A DNA stretch of 64,000 nt from NCBI GenBank assembly GCA_951812925.1, contig OX638368.1, positions 19,035,187 through 19,099,186 on the forward strand. The letters are read 5' to 3'. The first letter of the stretch is position 1; every line of letters starts with the position of its first letter. A model generated the notes under the pieces. It was not told where the DNA came from. It worked only from the letters and a program-made list of their open reading frames with translations, and searched no databases. Below are positions 22,671-35,589 of the stretch, in pieces. The stretch comes from Calliopum simillimum. Lineage: Eukaryota > Arthropoda > Insecta > Diptera > Lauxaniidae. The position numbers and the translations under genes are program-made.

Positions 22671-23483
22671 GCAAAAATACTATACTATTTATATATTTAG
22701 ATGAATGTTCAAATATTTAATGATTTTAATAAAATAATATAAAAATTTAACAATCAAGTGTTTCTTATTAGTCAAATTAAAATATGTGCATATTTCAGAA
22801 GGGCGGTATGACAGAAAATGTATTAATTAAATCACAGGTAAGGATTTGTTATAAAAAAAAAATATATTTCAAATTCATGCCGAACGAAAAAAATTTTCTG
22901 TAAAAGGCAAAAACGTTTCAAAATCGTACTTTTTCTGCTGAACAAAAAAAAATTTTTTTTTATTTTTCAAAGGAGACAAAACTATTTTTCAAATGAATCT
23001 GAAACCAAGACGCAGGTATTTTCAAATGTTAAGGAGTAGAGGCCTGCACAAGACATCTTGAAATACATATAGTGTATTTTTTTTTACTCGCATATTTAAC
23101 ACTGAACTGAAGTATTCGATCTAAAAAATTCAAGATTCAAATCTTCACTGTACACTTATTTCATTTTGATACTGAAGTATGCTGTCTTGTTTTATCAGTG
23201 TCAAAAAAAAAAACTGATTTTAACAAATACTTCAGTGTACTGTATTTTATACAATCAAATACTTCAGGTCAGTATAAAAGCTGCGAGTAGAAAAAATACA
23301 GTAAAATTTATGATATGTAACATTTGCAAGTTGCATCGCATTGGTTAACTAGGTTTGTTGTAGCTTTCATACATTTTCGAGAGAGTGAAGAAGAGAGCAT
23401 TAACAAAAAAGATGCGCAAGAGAGTTAAAATCTAATTTTCTCACTAAAGCGGCACTACACTGCTGTATACTTATGCACTGACG

Positions 23484-23957
23484 TTAGGAAATAACGCCCA
23501 AAAAACAAACGAAATAACGCCCAAATTATTTTCATATAAATGCCCAAAAGTTTGGGCTTTATTTCGTTTTATTTTTGGGCGCTGTTTTCTTTTTTTAAAA
23601 AAAAAACTAAATAACGCCCAAAAAACGAAATAACGCCCAAAACATAAAATGACGTAATAACACCCAAAATAAAACGAACTAATGCCAAAAAACTATGAAA
23701 TAACGCCAAAATCAAAATCGAAATAATGCCTAAATTATTTTCATATAAATTTGGGCGATAATCATTTTGGAAATAACGCCCAAAATTTATTTGTATGAAA
23801 ATAATTTGGGCGTTATTTCGTTTTCGTTTTTGGGCGTTATTTTTTAATTTTTAATTTTTTAAAATTAAACGAAATAACGCCAAAAAAACGAAATAAAGCC
23901 CAAGTTTTTAGGCTTTATTTCCAAAATGATTATCGCCCAAATTTATATGAAAATAAC
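23484..23957. repeat. Palindromic array of the GAAATAACGCCCAAA motif
   Basis: About 470 bp in which AAATAACGCCCAAA and its complement TTTGGGCGTTATTT recur many times in both orientations, with TTTTCATATAAAT spacers. The left part faces mostly one way and the right part the other, so the whole can fold on itself. Confidence 0.85.
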
Positions 23958-24631
23958 TAGCTGGCCTGGTTGCGACTTCGTTCGCCCATTCCCGATGCCT
24001 TTAAGTACGAAGTCCCATCCATCTTCATCGTCCCTCTCTTCCAATTACCAAGGTTTTTAAAGATCCATGTATCAACTTTTGTAATCATAGCTCCCATAGG
24101 TACAGAGATACAGCATTTTATATATTTTTTGTATGAAGGGTGCAACTACCGCTTTTTAACCCCCCGCCCAAGTTTTTCAAAGTAAATGATAGATAGAATA
24201 TTCATGTATGTACCAAGTTTTATAACGATATCTGCGATATGTGAAAAAATATAGCATTTTGTGTATTTTTGAAAAGTGGATGCAATTCTCTTACACCCAA
24301 TTTCCCCCAAGTTTTGCATGGTGAATGGTAGATATGTACATTATGCGAAAGTTGTTTTTTCATCTTTGATATCCAAGTGCTGTCAAGACATTTGCATGCG
24401 ACACTGAATTGAAGTATTTGGTAAATATAAAGCAGGTACAAGACATAACGTATCTTGAAACAAAATGTCTAAAAACTCGAAGAGAGAGAGAAAAAGAGAG
24501 CGTAAACATAAAAGAGACACAATAAGAGAGCGAAAAGTAGCATTTTGTATTATGCACTACAACTATAGTATATGCACTACACTGCACTAAAATAAATCAA
24601 GCAAGACAGGTCTGTGCAGTGTTTGCTTTTT

Positions 24632-25085
24632 ACACCCTACATCCAGAGTATATTCACTTTGTCCTTTCGTTTGTAACGCAGAGAAGGAGGCGTGGCAGAT
24701 ATGGAAAAGTTTATAGTATATTCTTGATCAGTGACACCTCGTGAGCCGATATAGTCATATCCTTATGTTTGGCTGGCAGGTTGTCCGTCTGTGGAAATAT
24801 CTTTTACGGAAAAAATAAGCAAGATAATTCAATGAAATTTCCTACACTGCCTTTGTTGTAAAAGTTAGCTCTTGGCAAAATCGGTCAACGGACACGCCTA
24901 CCGCCCATACAAAAAATATGTTCAAAATGCAACTTTAGGAGTATTTTTCACGACAGTGCAACCAAAATGCACATAAATACTACGAATTGTAAGCGCAAGC
25001 TCTGAGAAAAAACTAAACTAATCCGAACATAAAGAGGTGGCACCGCTATACAAGCAGAATTTTCAAAATACCTCAGTGTAGGGTA
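24632..25085 (-). repeat. Dispersed 'GGAGGCGTGGCAGATATGG' repeat, inverted copy
   Basis: The reverse-complement counterpart of the block at 16,720-16,860 and 28,990-29,140. It contains ACACCCTACATCCAGAGTAT at the left end and GTGGCACCGCTATACAAGCA at the right. Confidence 0.65.
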
Positions 25086-25269
25086 TTTAATCTTTGGCTA
25101 ATCCAAACGTTACACTCTTATTAGTTTTTCTTTCATATCCAAGCACAGCCAAGACATTTCCACATGACACTGAACTGAAGTATTTGATATATAAAAAGCG
25201 GGTACAAGACATAACGTATCTTGAAACGAAATGTCATCTAACTCCAACAAGAAGTCTTGTGCAGACCTC

Positions 25270-26240
25270 GAATACTTGTTGAAGCTAATATCAAACATAT
25301 TTTTTTAGAGTACATTAATGTTCAGTTCGCATTTCATTTTTCATATTATAATTTAAAATATTCCCAAAACACATACTATTTATATGTATAATTCATTTCA
25401 CTTTTCATTTATGGAAATTCACTTCTTTTTTTTAATTTACGCTTTTATGTTTAATTTATTTGGTGTTTTTTTTTTTTTTCGTTTTTCGCACCAATGACAT
25501 AAATTTTAAATGATATGTGTATTGGATTCGTCATGTAGCACATGTGGAATCAATAAACAGTGAGACCGTCATCTCCTTTGCGTCACGGGCGTTGTTCATT
25601 CAGCAGCAGCATCAAATATCAATGCCTATCAACGAAATAAATGTGTAGGGGGGAGGGGGAGCGGGAGAGGGGGTTGTGTAAAAAGTACAGCAAAATTTTT
25701 ATATAACGTTGAAAATTTCTCGCTGTACACACAGTAGTTTGTATTAAAAGTGTTGCCGCATTTTTCTGAAAAAAATAGTAGAAAAGGTAGTAACTTTCTC
25801 ATGCATCAAAATATTTTCATTTTTGTCACAATACAAAAAGAATGTACAAGCATTCGTATATATGTATATGGCAATATTACACGCCTTAAAAGAATTTACA
25901 CCACTTACCACTACTATGCACTACCTACACTAGCTGATTGCCTGAGGGTTTTAGGGATTTGTCGTAGTAGCATTCTCGTTGTTGTCATCGTGGTATGTTG
26001 CTTGTAAGCCATTGCTGCTTTTTTGATGTTGCCATTGTTTGTTTGCTTTTGGAGAATTTTGCACATGTATAAACTGTCTTTAGTTTTTTGGTTCTTTTAA
26101 ACTAGAATCGATGCGTTAAGACTTTAAAAAAAATAAATTCAAATCAAGAATAAATATTTAAGAAATTTCTAAAATTTAAAATACGTCCCACCATATTTCG
26201 TATTAGCGCACTATTGTGTTCATGTGCTGCGGATACATAT
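25270..26240. other. Low-repeat spacer, no gene recognised
   Basis: Mostly unique-looking AT-rich DNA. It has a more GC-rich patch at 25,560-25,620 (AGCAGCAGCATC) and a G-rich GGGGGGAGGGGGAGCGGG tract near 25,651. No supported coding signal was seen. Confidence 0.4.
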
Positions 26241-26750
26241 AAAGAGTGTCCCATAATTCACGCAAGATTTGAATTAAATAGAAAAAAAAAATTTTATTTT
26301 CACGTAAATTTTTTTTTATTGAAGCATAAATGACATATGATAGGGTTGTTATATATGGAATAGCACAATGGGTTGTTGAATTTCACAACTTAGCTGGCAC
26401 AGACAAACTCTTTTGTCGAAATTTTCCATGAATTTGACTGAATTTTCTTCAATCCAGCTGTCAGCTGACAAACTGTTTTCTTTTTTTGGTTATTAGCACA
26501 TAACTGCATAAATTGAGGTTAATTCAAATATTACGTCATTTATGAGACATCGTTTATCGCACTCTTTCCATGACCATTTTCCAAGAATTTAGCCGAATTT
26601 CGTTGATGCAGCTTTGAATCTACTCCTTCAAACCATTTTTACTAATCCTAAGCTGTCAGCTGAGAAAATTTTTTCTTTTTTTGGTTGGCAACAGTTTACT
26701 GCACAAATGCCGGCAAATTCAAATCTAGCGTGAACTATAGGACACCCTTT
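26241..26750. mobile_element. About 510-bp MITE with 33-bp inverted ends
   Basis: The left end, AAAGAGTGTCCCATAATTCA, is matched by the inverted right end (TGAACTATAGGACACCCTTT) with several mismatches. Inside, a block with CTGTCAGCTGA and TTTCTTTTTTTGGTT is present twice (about 26,458 and 26,652), so it also has an internal duplication. Confidence 0.75.
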
Positions 26751-28190
26751 TTTCTTTTTATGATTTTACGTATTTTACATCATCGATTTTGCATAAATCG
26801 TTGCTCTCTGATCTCTGTTGTCATGCTAAAGCATTGAAAGTTTTGCTTATCAATTTTAGTCTTATATTCTCAGGGCTGTATTTAAGTTTATTGGTGCCCT
26901 AGGCGCCTTCAAATCTACTGTATAAAAAAAGGCATTTTGTTTGTTTGTATATTTGTTCCCTATGGACACGAAAACTAACTGGCTGATTATAATTAAATTT
27001 TAACAGCTTAAAAAAAGGGCGAAGCCACGGCCCTTAAAAATTTATTCATAGTGCGCCTTTTTATAAATTTGTCCGAATATTCCCTCTCAATAATATATTC
27101 CTTTATAGGGAGGGCGCATTTGCAATCGTAAATGTTTTGAGAATGGAAAATCCATTTTCAGCAGCGATACTTTTTTCTTCCAAATTTCGCTACTATGCAG
27201 CCCTGGTATTTTCCATTAGATTTGACAGCTAAGGTTAAAAAAAAACTATAATCATCTGAACTTCATTAAATCAACAATCAAAACAAACTAAGCTAATGGT
27301 CTGCAATACAAATCTTGGGGAGTCCTCCTGGACATATGTATCAATGCTATTTTCATTCATAAATTTTGAGTCAAGTTTACTTTAGTGACACCTCATATTT
27401 CTCTTTTTCAATCAAATTTTTTTTTATGAAGCTTTTAATTTTAGCTAAGAAAATGTTATCAAAAAGTATCGCTTGCATCAAGTTTCGAGGATATAGCCAT
27501 CGTAAGGTCCGAATATAACTTTTAGAAAGAGCGGTATATGTTGGAAGTCTTTGTATGGATTTCGAAAATATTGGTGTCATATGAAAGGTATTTAAATAAG
27601 CTTTTAAATTGTCGTATAAAAGTTTCCAATTTGTCATACATCATTTTTACGCGCTTCGAATTCTCTGTTAAAAAGTTGAGACAAGGTGAAGCAACGCTCA
27701 TCGGTATATGCTAGTAAGTTTATTACAAATATAAATCTCTTCTTCTCTACGAAGTTGACCTAGGCCTGCGCTTAGTTGGCCAATCTATAAATCCGGACCT
27801 GCTTCTGCTCTTCCCAGCATATTCGCATTGATGTCAGTCAGCTTTAGAGTTCTAGTCTTTTTCAACTTGTGCTTCAATCATCAATCAATTTGTGATATTT
27901 ATAAGATTTTCTTATAAAGTTCTCTTGTTATTTGTCTTGTTATTTTTGTACTTGTGCTGACACAATGACGGTTGTTGACATTTTCAATACCGAAGGCATC
28001 TAAAATTCAATACTTGATATCAATCGTTTGCTGTGAATTATTTTCTTTTAGTTTTTTTTTTACTCTACTTTTCGAATACCCAGCGGTAAGAATGGGTAAA
28101 TTTTGAAATCTATACATATAAATCCTTCATTTCCCACAATATTATGAGATCTCTCCTGGAACTAATTTGATTGTAATTGAATATGTAATT
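26751..28190. other. Unresolved repeat-like spacer
   Basis: A TTTGTTTGTATATTTGTTCC ... GGGCGAAGCCACGGCCCTT block near 26,940-27,040 looks like a dispersed repeat. Some retroelement-like but unassigned sequence lies at about 27,640-27,860. No coding frame is supported. Confidence 0.35.
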
Positions 28191-29150
28191 TACATGAGTA
28201 GCAGCATACATGAAGGAGTTGAAACTTCTAATAAGAAAGGGTGTTGCACTTAGTGCGCATATTTGTCGACCAGCACATTCGCTTTCGGCACATACCTACT
28301 AAATTTCACCAAAATAGCTTTTGTAACTTGTGAGATACAGCGTATCTAAATCTCATTAAATAGTAGGTGTGGCATAATTTGTTTACTCCCATTTTTCGTC
28401 TAAGGAATGGCCCCTTCCCACATATTTTATTTAAAATAGCTTGTTTGGTTTGCGATATATAACGTTTTAAAATTTTCAAAAAGTAGACGTGGCACTAAAC
28501 TGATTATGATATTCACCTTCGGCATCTACCTACCAAAAGCTTCTATAGTTATTTTGGAATGTAACGAAAAGTGTCGAAACATGTAACGCCAAAAAAGAGT
28601 CACGGCCTTGAAATTTAGTGTGGCCAAAGAAGTTTCAATACAAAAAATACCCTACACCGTAATATTTAAAAAAATGTTCATGTCACGCTTTCTTGTGCGA
28701 GTTCACTAAGTTTTTGCTAAGCTTGCATCGACTATTTCTAGTTCCTGTACGAAATTTGGTTGCATTACGTCAAATGAAGCATGAGCTATGGCATTTTGAA
28801 AAAATTGCTTGCATGGGAGGTGCCAGGCGCTTTTGTCTGAGTTCGCCAAGTTTATGTTCAGAACTTGCTTTTACTGTTTTTAATATTACTTAGTATGAAC
28901 TTAGGTTGCATTTAATTTCAAAGCCACGAGCTATCTTTTGCGACAATAGCAGTGTAGAAAATTTCATCGAATGATCTTGCTTCTAAAAAATATTAAAATG
29001 AGTTAAACGGACCGACGGACAAGTCTATATCCACCAAGGAGGTAACGCTGATTAAGAACATATACTTTTCCATACCTGCCACGCCTCCTTCTCTATGTTA
29101 CAAACGGAAGAACAAAGTGAATATACACAGAGTGTAGGGTATACAAATTA
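28190..29150 (+). repeat. Dispersed GGGAGGTGCCA repeat cluster
   Basis: Relaxed copies of the 16-kb family. A box reading GGGAGGTGCCAGGCGCTTTT lies at 28,815, and near 28,985-29,140 is the GGACAAGTCTATATCCACCA ... CTGCCACGCCTCCTTCTC end block. Confidence 0.6.
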
Positions 29151-29519
29151 TACGATGTTAACCGATATGAAGTGGGACTAATGATATTACTACATCCATT
29201 CAATTTGATCTCAATTAAAAAGAATCAAATTGTACTAAGCCATGTTAGCGTAGTTCTAGAATTCTAGAGAAGTTTAGTACATTTTAGTAGCACTATGGTT
29301 TTTTTTTTTTTGGCAAAAAAGTGTACAAAAAAAATTCACAACAAGGACATATTTTCTTTTAAAAAATCAAACTCGAAATTAAAGGTAATACATTAAACCC
29401 ATCTTAAAAGATGCCCGCTTTTCCAAAAATCTGATTCACAAAAATAGTGACACGGGTCAAAATCTGTGGAATTTTTGAAAAATCGCTTTTTCTGTTTAAA
29501 AATGTTAGTCGCATTAAAC

Positions 29520-31200
29520 GCAGGAGTGGTATATGAATAAATTTATATGTATTCAATCAAATCAAGTAAGATGAAATCAACTCAAAGTGAAAATGGGCGG
29601 TGCCACGCCCCAAAAACTAATTCGTCATATCAACAAAACTATTAGACGCTGACAGATAAGATTCGGTATGTTTGTAATATGCGCAGAGAGAAATAACATC
29701 TATATATAAATAGGCAAACAGAATCGGTTCAGTCCCTGTTTCTATACCTAAATCTCAACCGATTTGCTTGATTGTTTTTTTGTTGGAAAGGTTGTGAGGA
29801 GGAGCAGTGCATAGGACTATAATTTTTTTAAAGTGGGCGGTGCCACGCCCTTAAATAGAAAAAACGCTCTCACGGCTAAGCCGCTGCATCGTTTTTAACG
29901 AAATTTGGTATATAGATAGGGTTAGCCCTAAGAAACGATTATATGACCATTACGTTTTTCAGTGGGCGGTGCCACGCCCCTAAAAGAAAAAATGCTCTCG
30001 CGGCTAAACCGCTGCATTGATTTTAACGGAATTTGGTATGAAGATAGGGTAAGCACTAAGGAACGATTATACGACCATTATATTTTTTAGTGGGCGGTGC
30101 CACGCCCCTAAATGGAACAAACGCTCTCACAGCTAAACCGCTTCATCGCTTTTAACGAAATTTGGTATGGAGATAAGGTTAGCACTAAGGAACGATTATA
30201 TGACCATTATATTTTTTAGTGGGCAGTACCACGCCCCTAAATGGAAAAAACACTGACGGCTAAGCCTCTGCATCGATTTCAACGAAGGAACGATATGACC
30301 ATATGGAAAAAACGCTCTCACGACGAAACTACTGCATACGATTTTTATGAAATTACGTAAAGATATAGAGTTGGCACTATATAGCACGATAGCATGATTG
30401 ATTTTTATGATTTCTTGTGTAGAAAGATATTAAAAACTGTTTGCTCTTTAGTAGGAGTTACACGCCTCTAAATCGAAAGCACGATATTGCAACTAAGCTG
30501 CTGCACCGATACAGATAATCCGAACTCTAAGAAAGAATATTAAAAGATTTTTGTGTTTTATCGACCAAGGAAGGGTATAACAACTTTTTCCTTTATTTTA
30601 TGGTCAAATCAAAATGGTCGAATTTCGGCCACAAGGCGAACTCTAGTCCACTGAAAAAGTGGGCTGTGCCACGCCCTACAAATATAGAACTCATCATATC
30701 TCCGAAACTATTTGAGCCATATGGATGAGTTTTGGTTATATATAAAGGGCAGTGAGTCAAATAACATTTGCTGAAAAAATGGGCGGCACCAAACCCAACA
30801 ATGAACATATCCTTATTAATTGCCACACTGTTCTATTGGTAACTAGTTCGTTCATGTAGTTCTGCTTGGGGCGTGGCACAACCTTTTTTCCATCAGATGT
30901 TATTTGCATTGATGACCTTTGTATATATCCCGAATCTTATCCACATTGCTCAAATAGTTTCGGAGATATGATGTGTTTTTTACTTTTGGGGCGTGGCACC
31001 GCCCACGTTTCTAGCGAACGTTATTTTTCTCTGTACCTTTTACAAGCTTGCCGAATCTTATCTATCTGCGTCTAATAGTTTCGGAGATATGACGAATTTG
31101 TTTTTGGGGCGTGGCACCGCCCATTTTCACTTTGAGTTGATTTCGTATTACTTGATTTGATTGAATGCATATAAATTTATTCAAATATCACTCCTGTTAG
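29520..31200. mobile_element. Fold-back element with GGGCGGTGCCACGCCCC arms and tandem subunits
   Basis: The inverted outer arms are about 29,520-29,660 (AAATGGGCGGTGCCACGCCC at about 29,590) and 31,070-31,200 (its complement at about 31,107). The end sequences GGAGTGGTATATGAATAAAT and ATTTATTCAAATATCACTCC match in inverse. The left half holds about four tandem units of 129 bp (starts near 29,833, 29,962, 30,090 and 30,218). The right half has opposing GGGGCGTGGCAC boxes near 30,870, 30,990 and 31,107. No transposase is visible. Confidence 0.8.
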
Positions 31201-31689
31201 ATTGACAGTGGGGGATAAGAGCATTTGGCCAAAGGAAGGACCTTCTGCTGCGGCAGATTGCCGGGTATTTTGATAGAACATGAACAGATACAATATTTCA
31301 TCATCTTCGATATATTGTCATGGCATTTATAAATCCCTACGTGATAACGACCTTTGACTTCGAATAAATATTTGTTGCGCACACGATTTATCAATGAAGT
31401 TTTCATAAGCTACGCTTATTCTGAAGAAAAAGTCGTACTTTTTGGAGATATTTAATTTACTGAGAAGGATACACAATGTTTTGGGGATGTTTAATTTACT
31501 GAGAAGGATACACAATTAGTACGTCCAACTCCATTCTGCGGCCCCCTTGGAGTTTTATTAAATTAAACTTGAAAAATTGGCTGGACAGGAAAATTTTCAA
31601 GAAGTATGGGAGGGCAACAAAAAATCAAAATCATTCATGCCAATAGTTTCCAAGCAGAGAACAAACAATTACATATGCAAAAAAGGTTA

Positions 31690-31916
31690 CTCTTACAGGA
31701 TTTCTGACGGAAAGCATGCAGCATCTCTCCCACAAGGGATTAGTTCAGGATGAGGTCTGTATATTCTGTTATGAAGAAGAGGAAACAGCAGAACATATTG
31801 TATGTCATCTAGCAAGACCACTCTTCTTCAGAGGTGGGCGCCTTGCCCGCAAAGGACATAGCACCTATGGACTGACTTCGAATTCTTTGGCAACAGAATC
31901 TCAACCCTTATTCTAA
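31690..31916 (+). pseudogene. LINE C-terminal fragment (jockey/R1-like)
   Basis: About 70 codons in one frame contain a CIFC ... AEHIVC cluster, the CxxC...HxxC finger found near the C-terminus of many jockey-, I- and R1-type LINE ORF2 proteins after the RT/RNase H region. No reverse-transcriptase core is adjacent. A plausible upstream extension (KKVTLTGFLTESMQHLSHKG) lies in the same frame. It is a short dead fragment. Confidence 0.55.
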
Positions 31917-32950
31917 TTCTTATTCTACTGAAAAGTTAATCGACTACATTATTGTTATTTTCTGGTCGATCAGTTTACAATAGTTCATTTCTAAACGTAG
32001 TGTTACATAACTCAAAACCACTACAACTTTTTACAAATAAATAGCACATCATTCAACGATAAGTCACACTTTATTCAATGATGTAATGCACTATGCTGAA
32101 ACACTTTGAATTAAAGTGATGGATCAGTGCGCGCGCATAATGTGTCATTAAGGCTAAAAAAACACTTAAGAAACAAACGCTAGAACAAGATATCTTAGGG
32201 AATATTGAAAGGATAAAAGCCATCGTGCAAATGCCACGCTACCACAGAGTCTAAAGGATACAACAGTCACTAGAAAGCGTCAAACAAGTTTTAAAGAAAT
32301 TTAATTTCCATTCACTCTTGTGTGATAGATGGACTCTTGAAATGTAATTTTTCGCATTAAGTTTTTTTCCGCAATTTTATTTGCCTTTCAGCTTTTATTA
32401 CTTACTTTTTATAGCGCTTATTGCTTTTCGAAAAAATTACATTTTATGATGGCAAGACTTAATTAAAGCCTTTGCCACAATTGCACGTGGCATCATCTGA
32501 AGAACACTTTTATCTTTTTTACTATTTGTTTTTTCTTTTATTCTTCATTCTTTTTTTATTTATTTCCCTTCAAACGCATAATTTAGAGTTGGCAAAGCAA
32601 TAAAAAATATGAGCAAAAATACGTAAAGTGAAACGTTCAAAGATGGTTACTTCATTCATTAAAAAACACGAAGGACGCGCGTATATTTGCCATGGAATTT
32701 TATTTATTGGCTGCCTGTTTGTTCATAGTTCATTCTATTTTACATTGGATAATCTAGGTGTGCGTGTTTTGGACGGAAAAAAAAAAACAGAAAAGTATAG
32801 TTGGCTGCAATTCAAGCTACTGAATCATTAGCCATGTTTTTTTTTTTGAAACGTAAGTGTATCGGCATTTCCGCCAAAAGGTTCACCATGACCAAAATAT
32901 TAAAAGTTATTAAAAACATATCATTTTATGATATTATCTTATAGTCTAAG
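31917..32950. other. Spacer without recognised features
   Basis: AT-rich DNA between the LINE fragment and the next fold-back. Some short open frames, none with supporting motifs. Confidence 0.4.
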
Positions 32951-34641
32951 ATACGAATAAGGAGAGATTTGCACCCATCTGTTTAATGGATGGCAAGGCT
33001 ATGGTTCATTCCATATTGAAAAGTGAATTTTTTTTCAAAAAATGCACTCATCTGTTTAATGATAAAATTATATACCATTCGAAAGTTTAGAGCCTCTACA
33101 ATATGTTGAAGTAGGGTTGCCTATTTTTTCCTGCCAAGGCATGGGGTTGCCAGGCTTTAAAAGGTCGGCCAAAACCACAAATTTGCACTCATCTGTTTAA
33201 TAATAAAAAAATTATATACCATTCGAAAGCTTAGAGCCTCTACAATATGTTAAAGTAGGGTTGCCTATTTTTTTCCTGGCAAGGCATAGGGTTGCCAGGC
33301 TTTTAAAGGTAGGCCAATTCCACAAATTTGCACTATGTGTTTTTAAAAAAAATGTGTTTAATGAAAAAATTATATACCAATCGAAAGTTTAAAGCCTCTA
33401 CAATGTGTTTACGTAGAGTTGCCTATTTTTTTCCTGGCAAGGCATAGGGTTGCCAGGCTTTAAAAGGTCAGTCAATACCATAAATTTGCACTCATCTGCT
33501 TAATAAATAAATTTTGTGTTAAAATAAAGATAATTTCATTGCGAACACGGTGATACAGGGTTGCTTGTGAAAAATCTGTTTTAAGCCAGGGTTGCCGAGC
33601 TTTAAGAAATGAAACATTGGTACAAATGAAAATGTGCGACAGAGAGATCCGAGCGAACTATTTGGTTAGGATGTATACTAGACCTATCGTTAATATTGAA
33701 AATGAAAAAAAACTTGCTCCCAGGGGCTAAAAAGTTTTCTATTGGTGTAAATATCAAGCATAAAAATTTTGGTTCCAATCGGAAAATATTTGACCGTGCC
33801 GCAAGGCCGTTGAAGGTCGGAAAAACGTTATTTCATTTTAAATTTTAACGATAGGTCTAGTATACATCCTAACCAAATAGTTCGCTCGGATCTCTCTGTC
33901 GCACATTTTCATTTGTACCAATGTTTCATTTCTTAAAGCTCGGCAACCCTGGCTTAAAACAGGCAACCCTGTATCACCGTGTTCGCAATGAAATTATCTT
34001 TATTTTAACTCAAAATTTATTTATGAAACAGATGAGTGCAACTTTATGGTATTGACTGTCCTTTTAAAACCTGGCAACCCTATGCCTTGCCAGGAAAAAA
34101 TAGGCAACTCTACGTAAACACATTGTAGAGGCTTTAAACTTTCGATTGGTATATAATTTTTTCATTAAACACATTTTTTTTTAAAACACATAGTGCAAAT
34201 TTGTGGTATTGGCCTGCCTTTAAAAGCCTGGCAACCTTATGCCTTGCCAGGAAAAAAATAGACTACCCTACTTTAACATATTGTAGAGGCTCTAAGCTTT
34301 CGAATGGTATATAATTTTATCATTAAACAGATGAGTGCAAATTTGTGGTTTTGGCCGACCTTTTTAAGCCTGGCAACCCTATGCCTTGCCAGGAAAAAAA
34401 TAGGCAACCCTACTTTAACATATTGTAGAGGCTTTAAACTTTCGAATGGTATATAATTTTTTCATTAAACAGATGAGTGCATTTTTTGAAAAAAATGCAC
34501 TTTTCAATATGGAATGAACCATAGCCTTGCCAGGATTTGTTTAGGCAACCCACTCACAATATGTTTCTAATCGTATTTACTTTCATAAAAGAAAGGTTTC
34601 ATCCATTAAACAGATGGGTGCAAATCTCTCCTTATTCGTAT
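32951..34641. mobile_element. Fold-back element with about 740-bp arms built of 145-bp tandem units
   Basis: The left arm (32,951-33,692) and right arm (33,845-34,641) are near-perfect inverted copies around a loop of about 150 bp. The outer ends ATACGAATAAGGAGAGATTT and AAATCTCTCCTTATTCGTAT match, and so do the inner ends near 33,650-33,692 and 33,845-33,889. Each arm contains three to four tandem units of about 143-157 bp, each with GCACTCATCTGTTTAAT, ATTATATACCATTCGAAAG and AGGGTTGCCAGGCTTT. Long inverted arms made of tandem subunits are the textbook organisation of Drosophila FB elements. The right arm has about 60 extra bases near 34,541-34,600. Confidence 0.9.
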
Positions 34642-34669
34642 CTCCTACTATTAGAGAAACATTTAAATT

Positions 34670-35589
34670 TCACTAATTTAAGGCAGTCAAACAAAAATTC
34701 GTTAACCATGATGATCAAACCGACTCCAAAGTTGCACATCACTTGCATCATTTTTTTTTTTTTTTCATTTCGAGAAAAACTAAGGGTCCTTTTTTGATTC
34801 TACTGAAGGCCCATTTTGGCTTAAAAAACATTTTTTTTTTTTCATTATACAATGGATATTCAAGGATGCTTTAGAAATAAAGTCTATGTTCTTACAAACA
34901 TTTTGGCGTTTAAAAATTATAATTTTTTTGCGGGATATAGATTACATTCGTCTCCAAAAATCGATTTTTTTTATTTTTTTCAATTACGTGGTCGAAAAAA
35001 AAATTTTTAACTCAAAAGCAAGGCACCTAACGAAAAAAGTGTGTAAGGCAACACACTGGTCGATAGGTGTGATGAAAGTGTCGACAGTATGTACATTTTT
35101 TGTTCAAATGGAAATAAGTTGGTTATTCATGGTCCAATCCTTAAGTTCATGGTGTCAAAATAAAGCTAAAGTAATGATGTACAAGCTCGTGAAGAGTTTT
35201 TTTTTTTTAATTTTGTATTGATTTAGGAAAGATTTATGTAATTAAAGATGGTTGATTTTTGGTTTTTTCAGTACATTTTCTCAATTAAACGGGCATACAA
35301 AAAAATTTGCAGGACCGATTTCAAAATTTTTTTCAGATATGAAATTCTTGCTATTTTCTGAATCGTTTGACATTTTTTTTTTTAAATTCTGACGGATAAA
35401 AATTTTTTAATTTATTATCGCGTGGATGTAAGTCGTGATTTTGGATTTTTCAATTTATCTGAAAATTGAGACGTGATGGAAAAATTTTGTTAATGCAGAT
35501 CTATTATGTCAATAGCAAGGAATAATAATTTTATGGTCTGAACTCAGATAAAAACAAAAACTTGAAATTCGTTGAACAGTGTTAATTCA
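34670..35589 (+). repeat. Outer repeat flanking the 7-kb fold-back, left copy
   Basis: It contains TTTTTTGATTCTACTGAAGG, GGATATTCAAGGATGCTTTA and CCAAAAATCGATTTTTTT blocks. Diverged copies lie at 43,020-43,270 (same orientation) and, inverted, at 43,640-43,790 and 45,500-45,740. Confidence 0.7.

Larger units (their letters stand above)
23039..25269. mobile_element. MITE of the GTCTGCACAAGAC family, disrupted by later insertions
   Basis: The left end reads GAGGCCTGCACAAGACATCT. The right end is the inverted partner, ending GTCTTGTGCAGACCTC. Internal blocks match the intact 617-bp relative at 59,149-59,765. Extra material at 23,484-23,957 and about 24,632-25,085 enlarges it to 2.2 kb. A second, partial set of family blocks near 24,400-24,620 suggests two copies merged. 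Confidence 0.7.
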
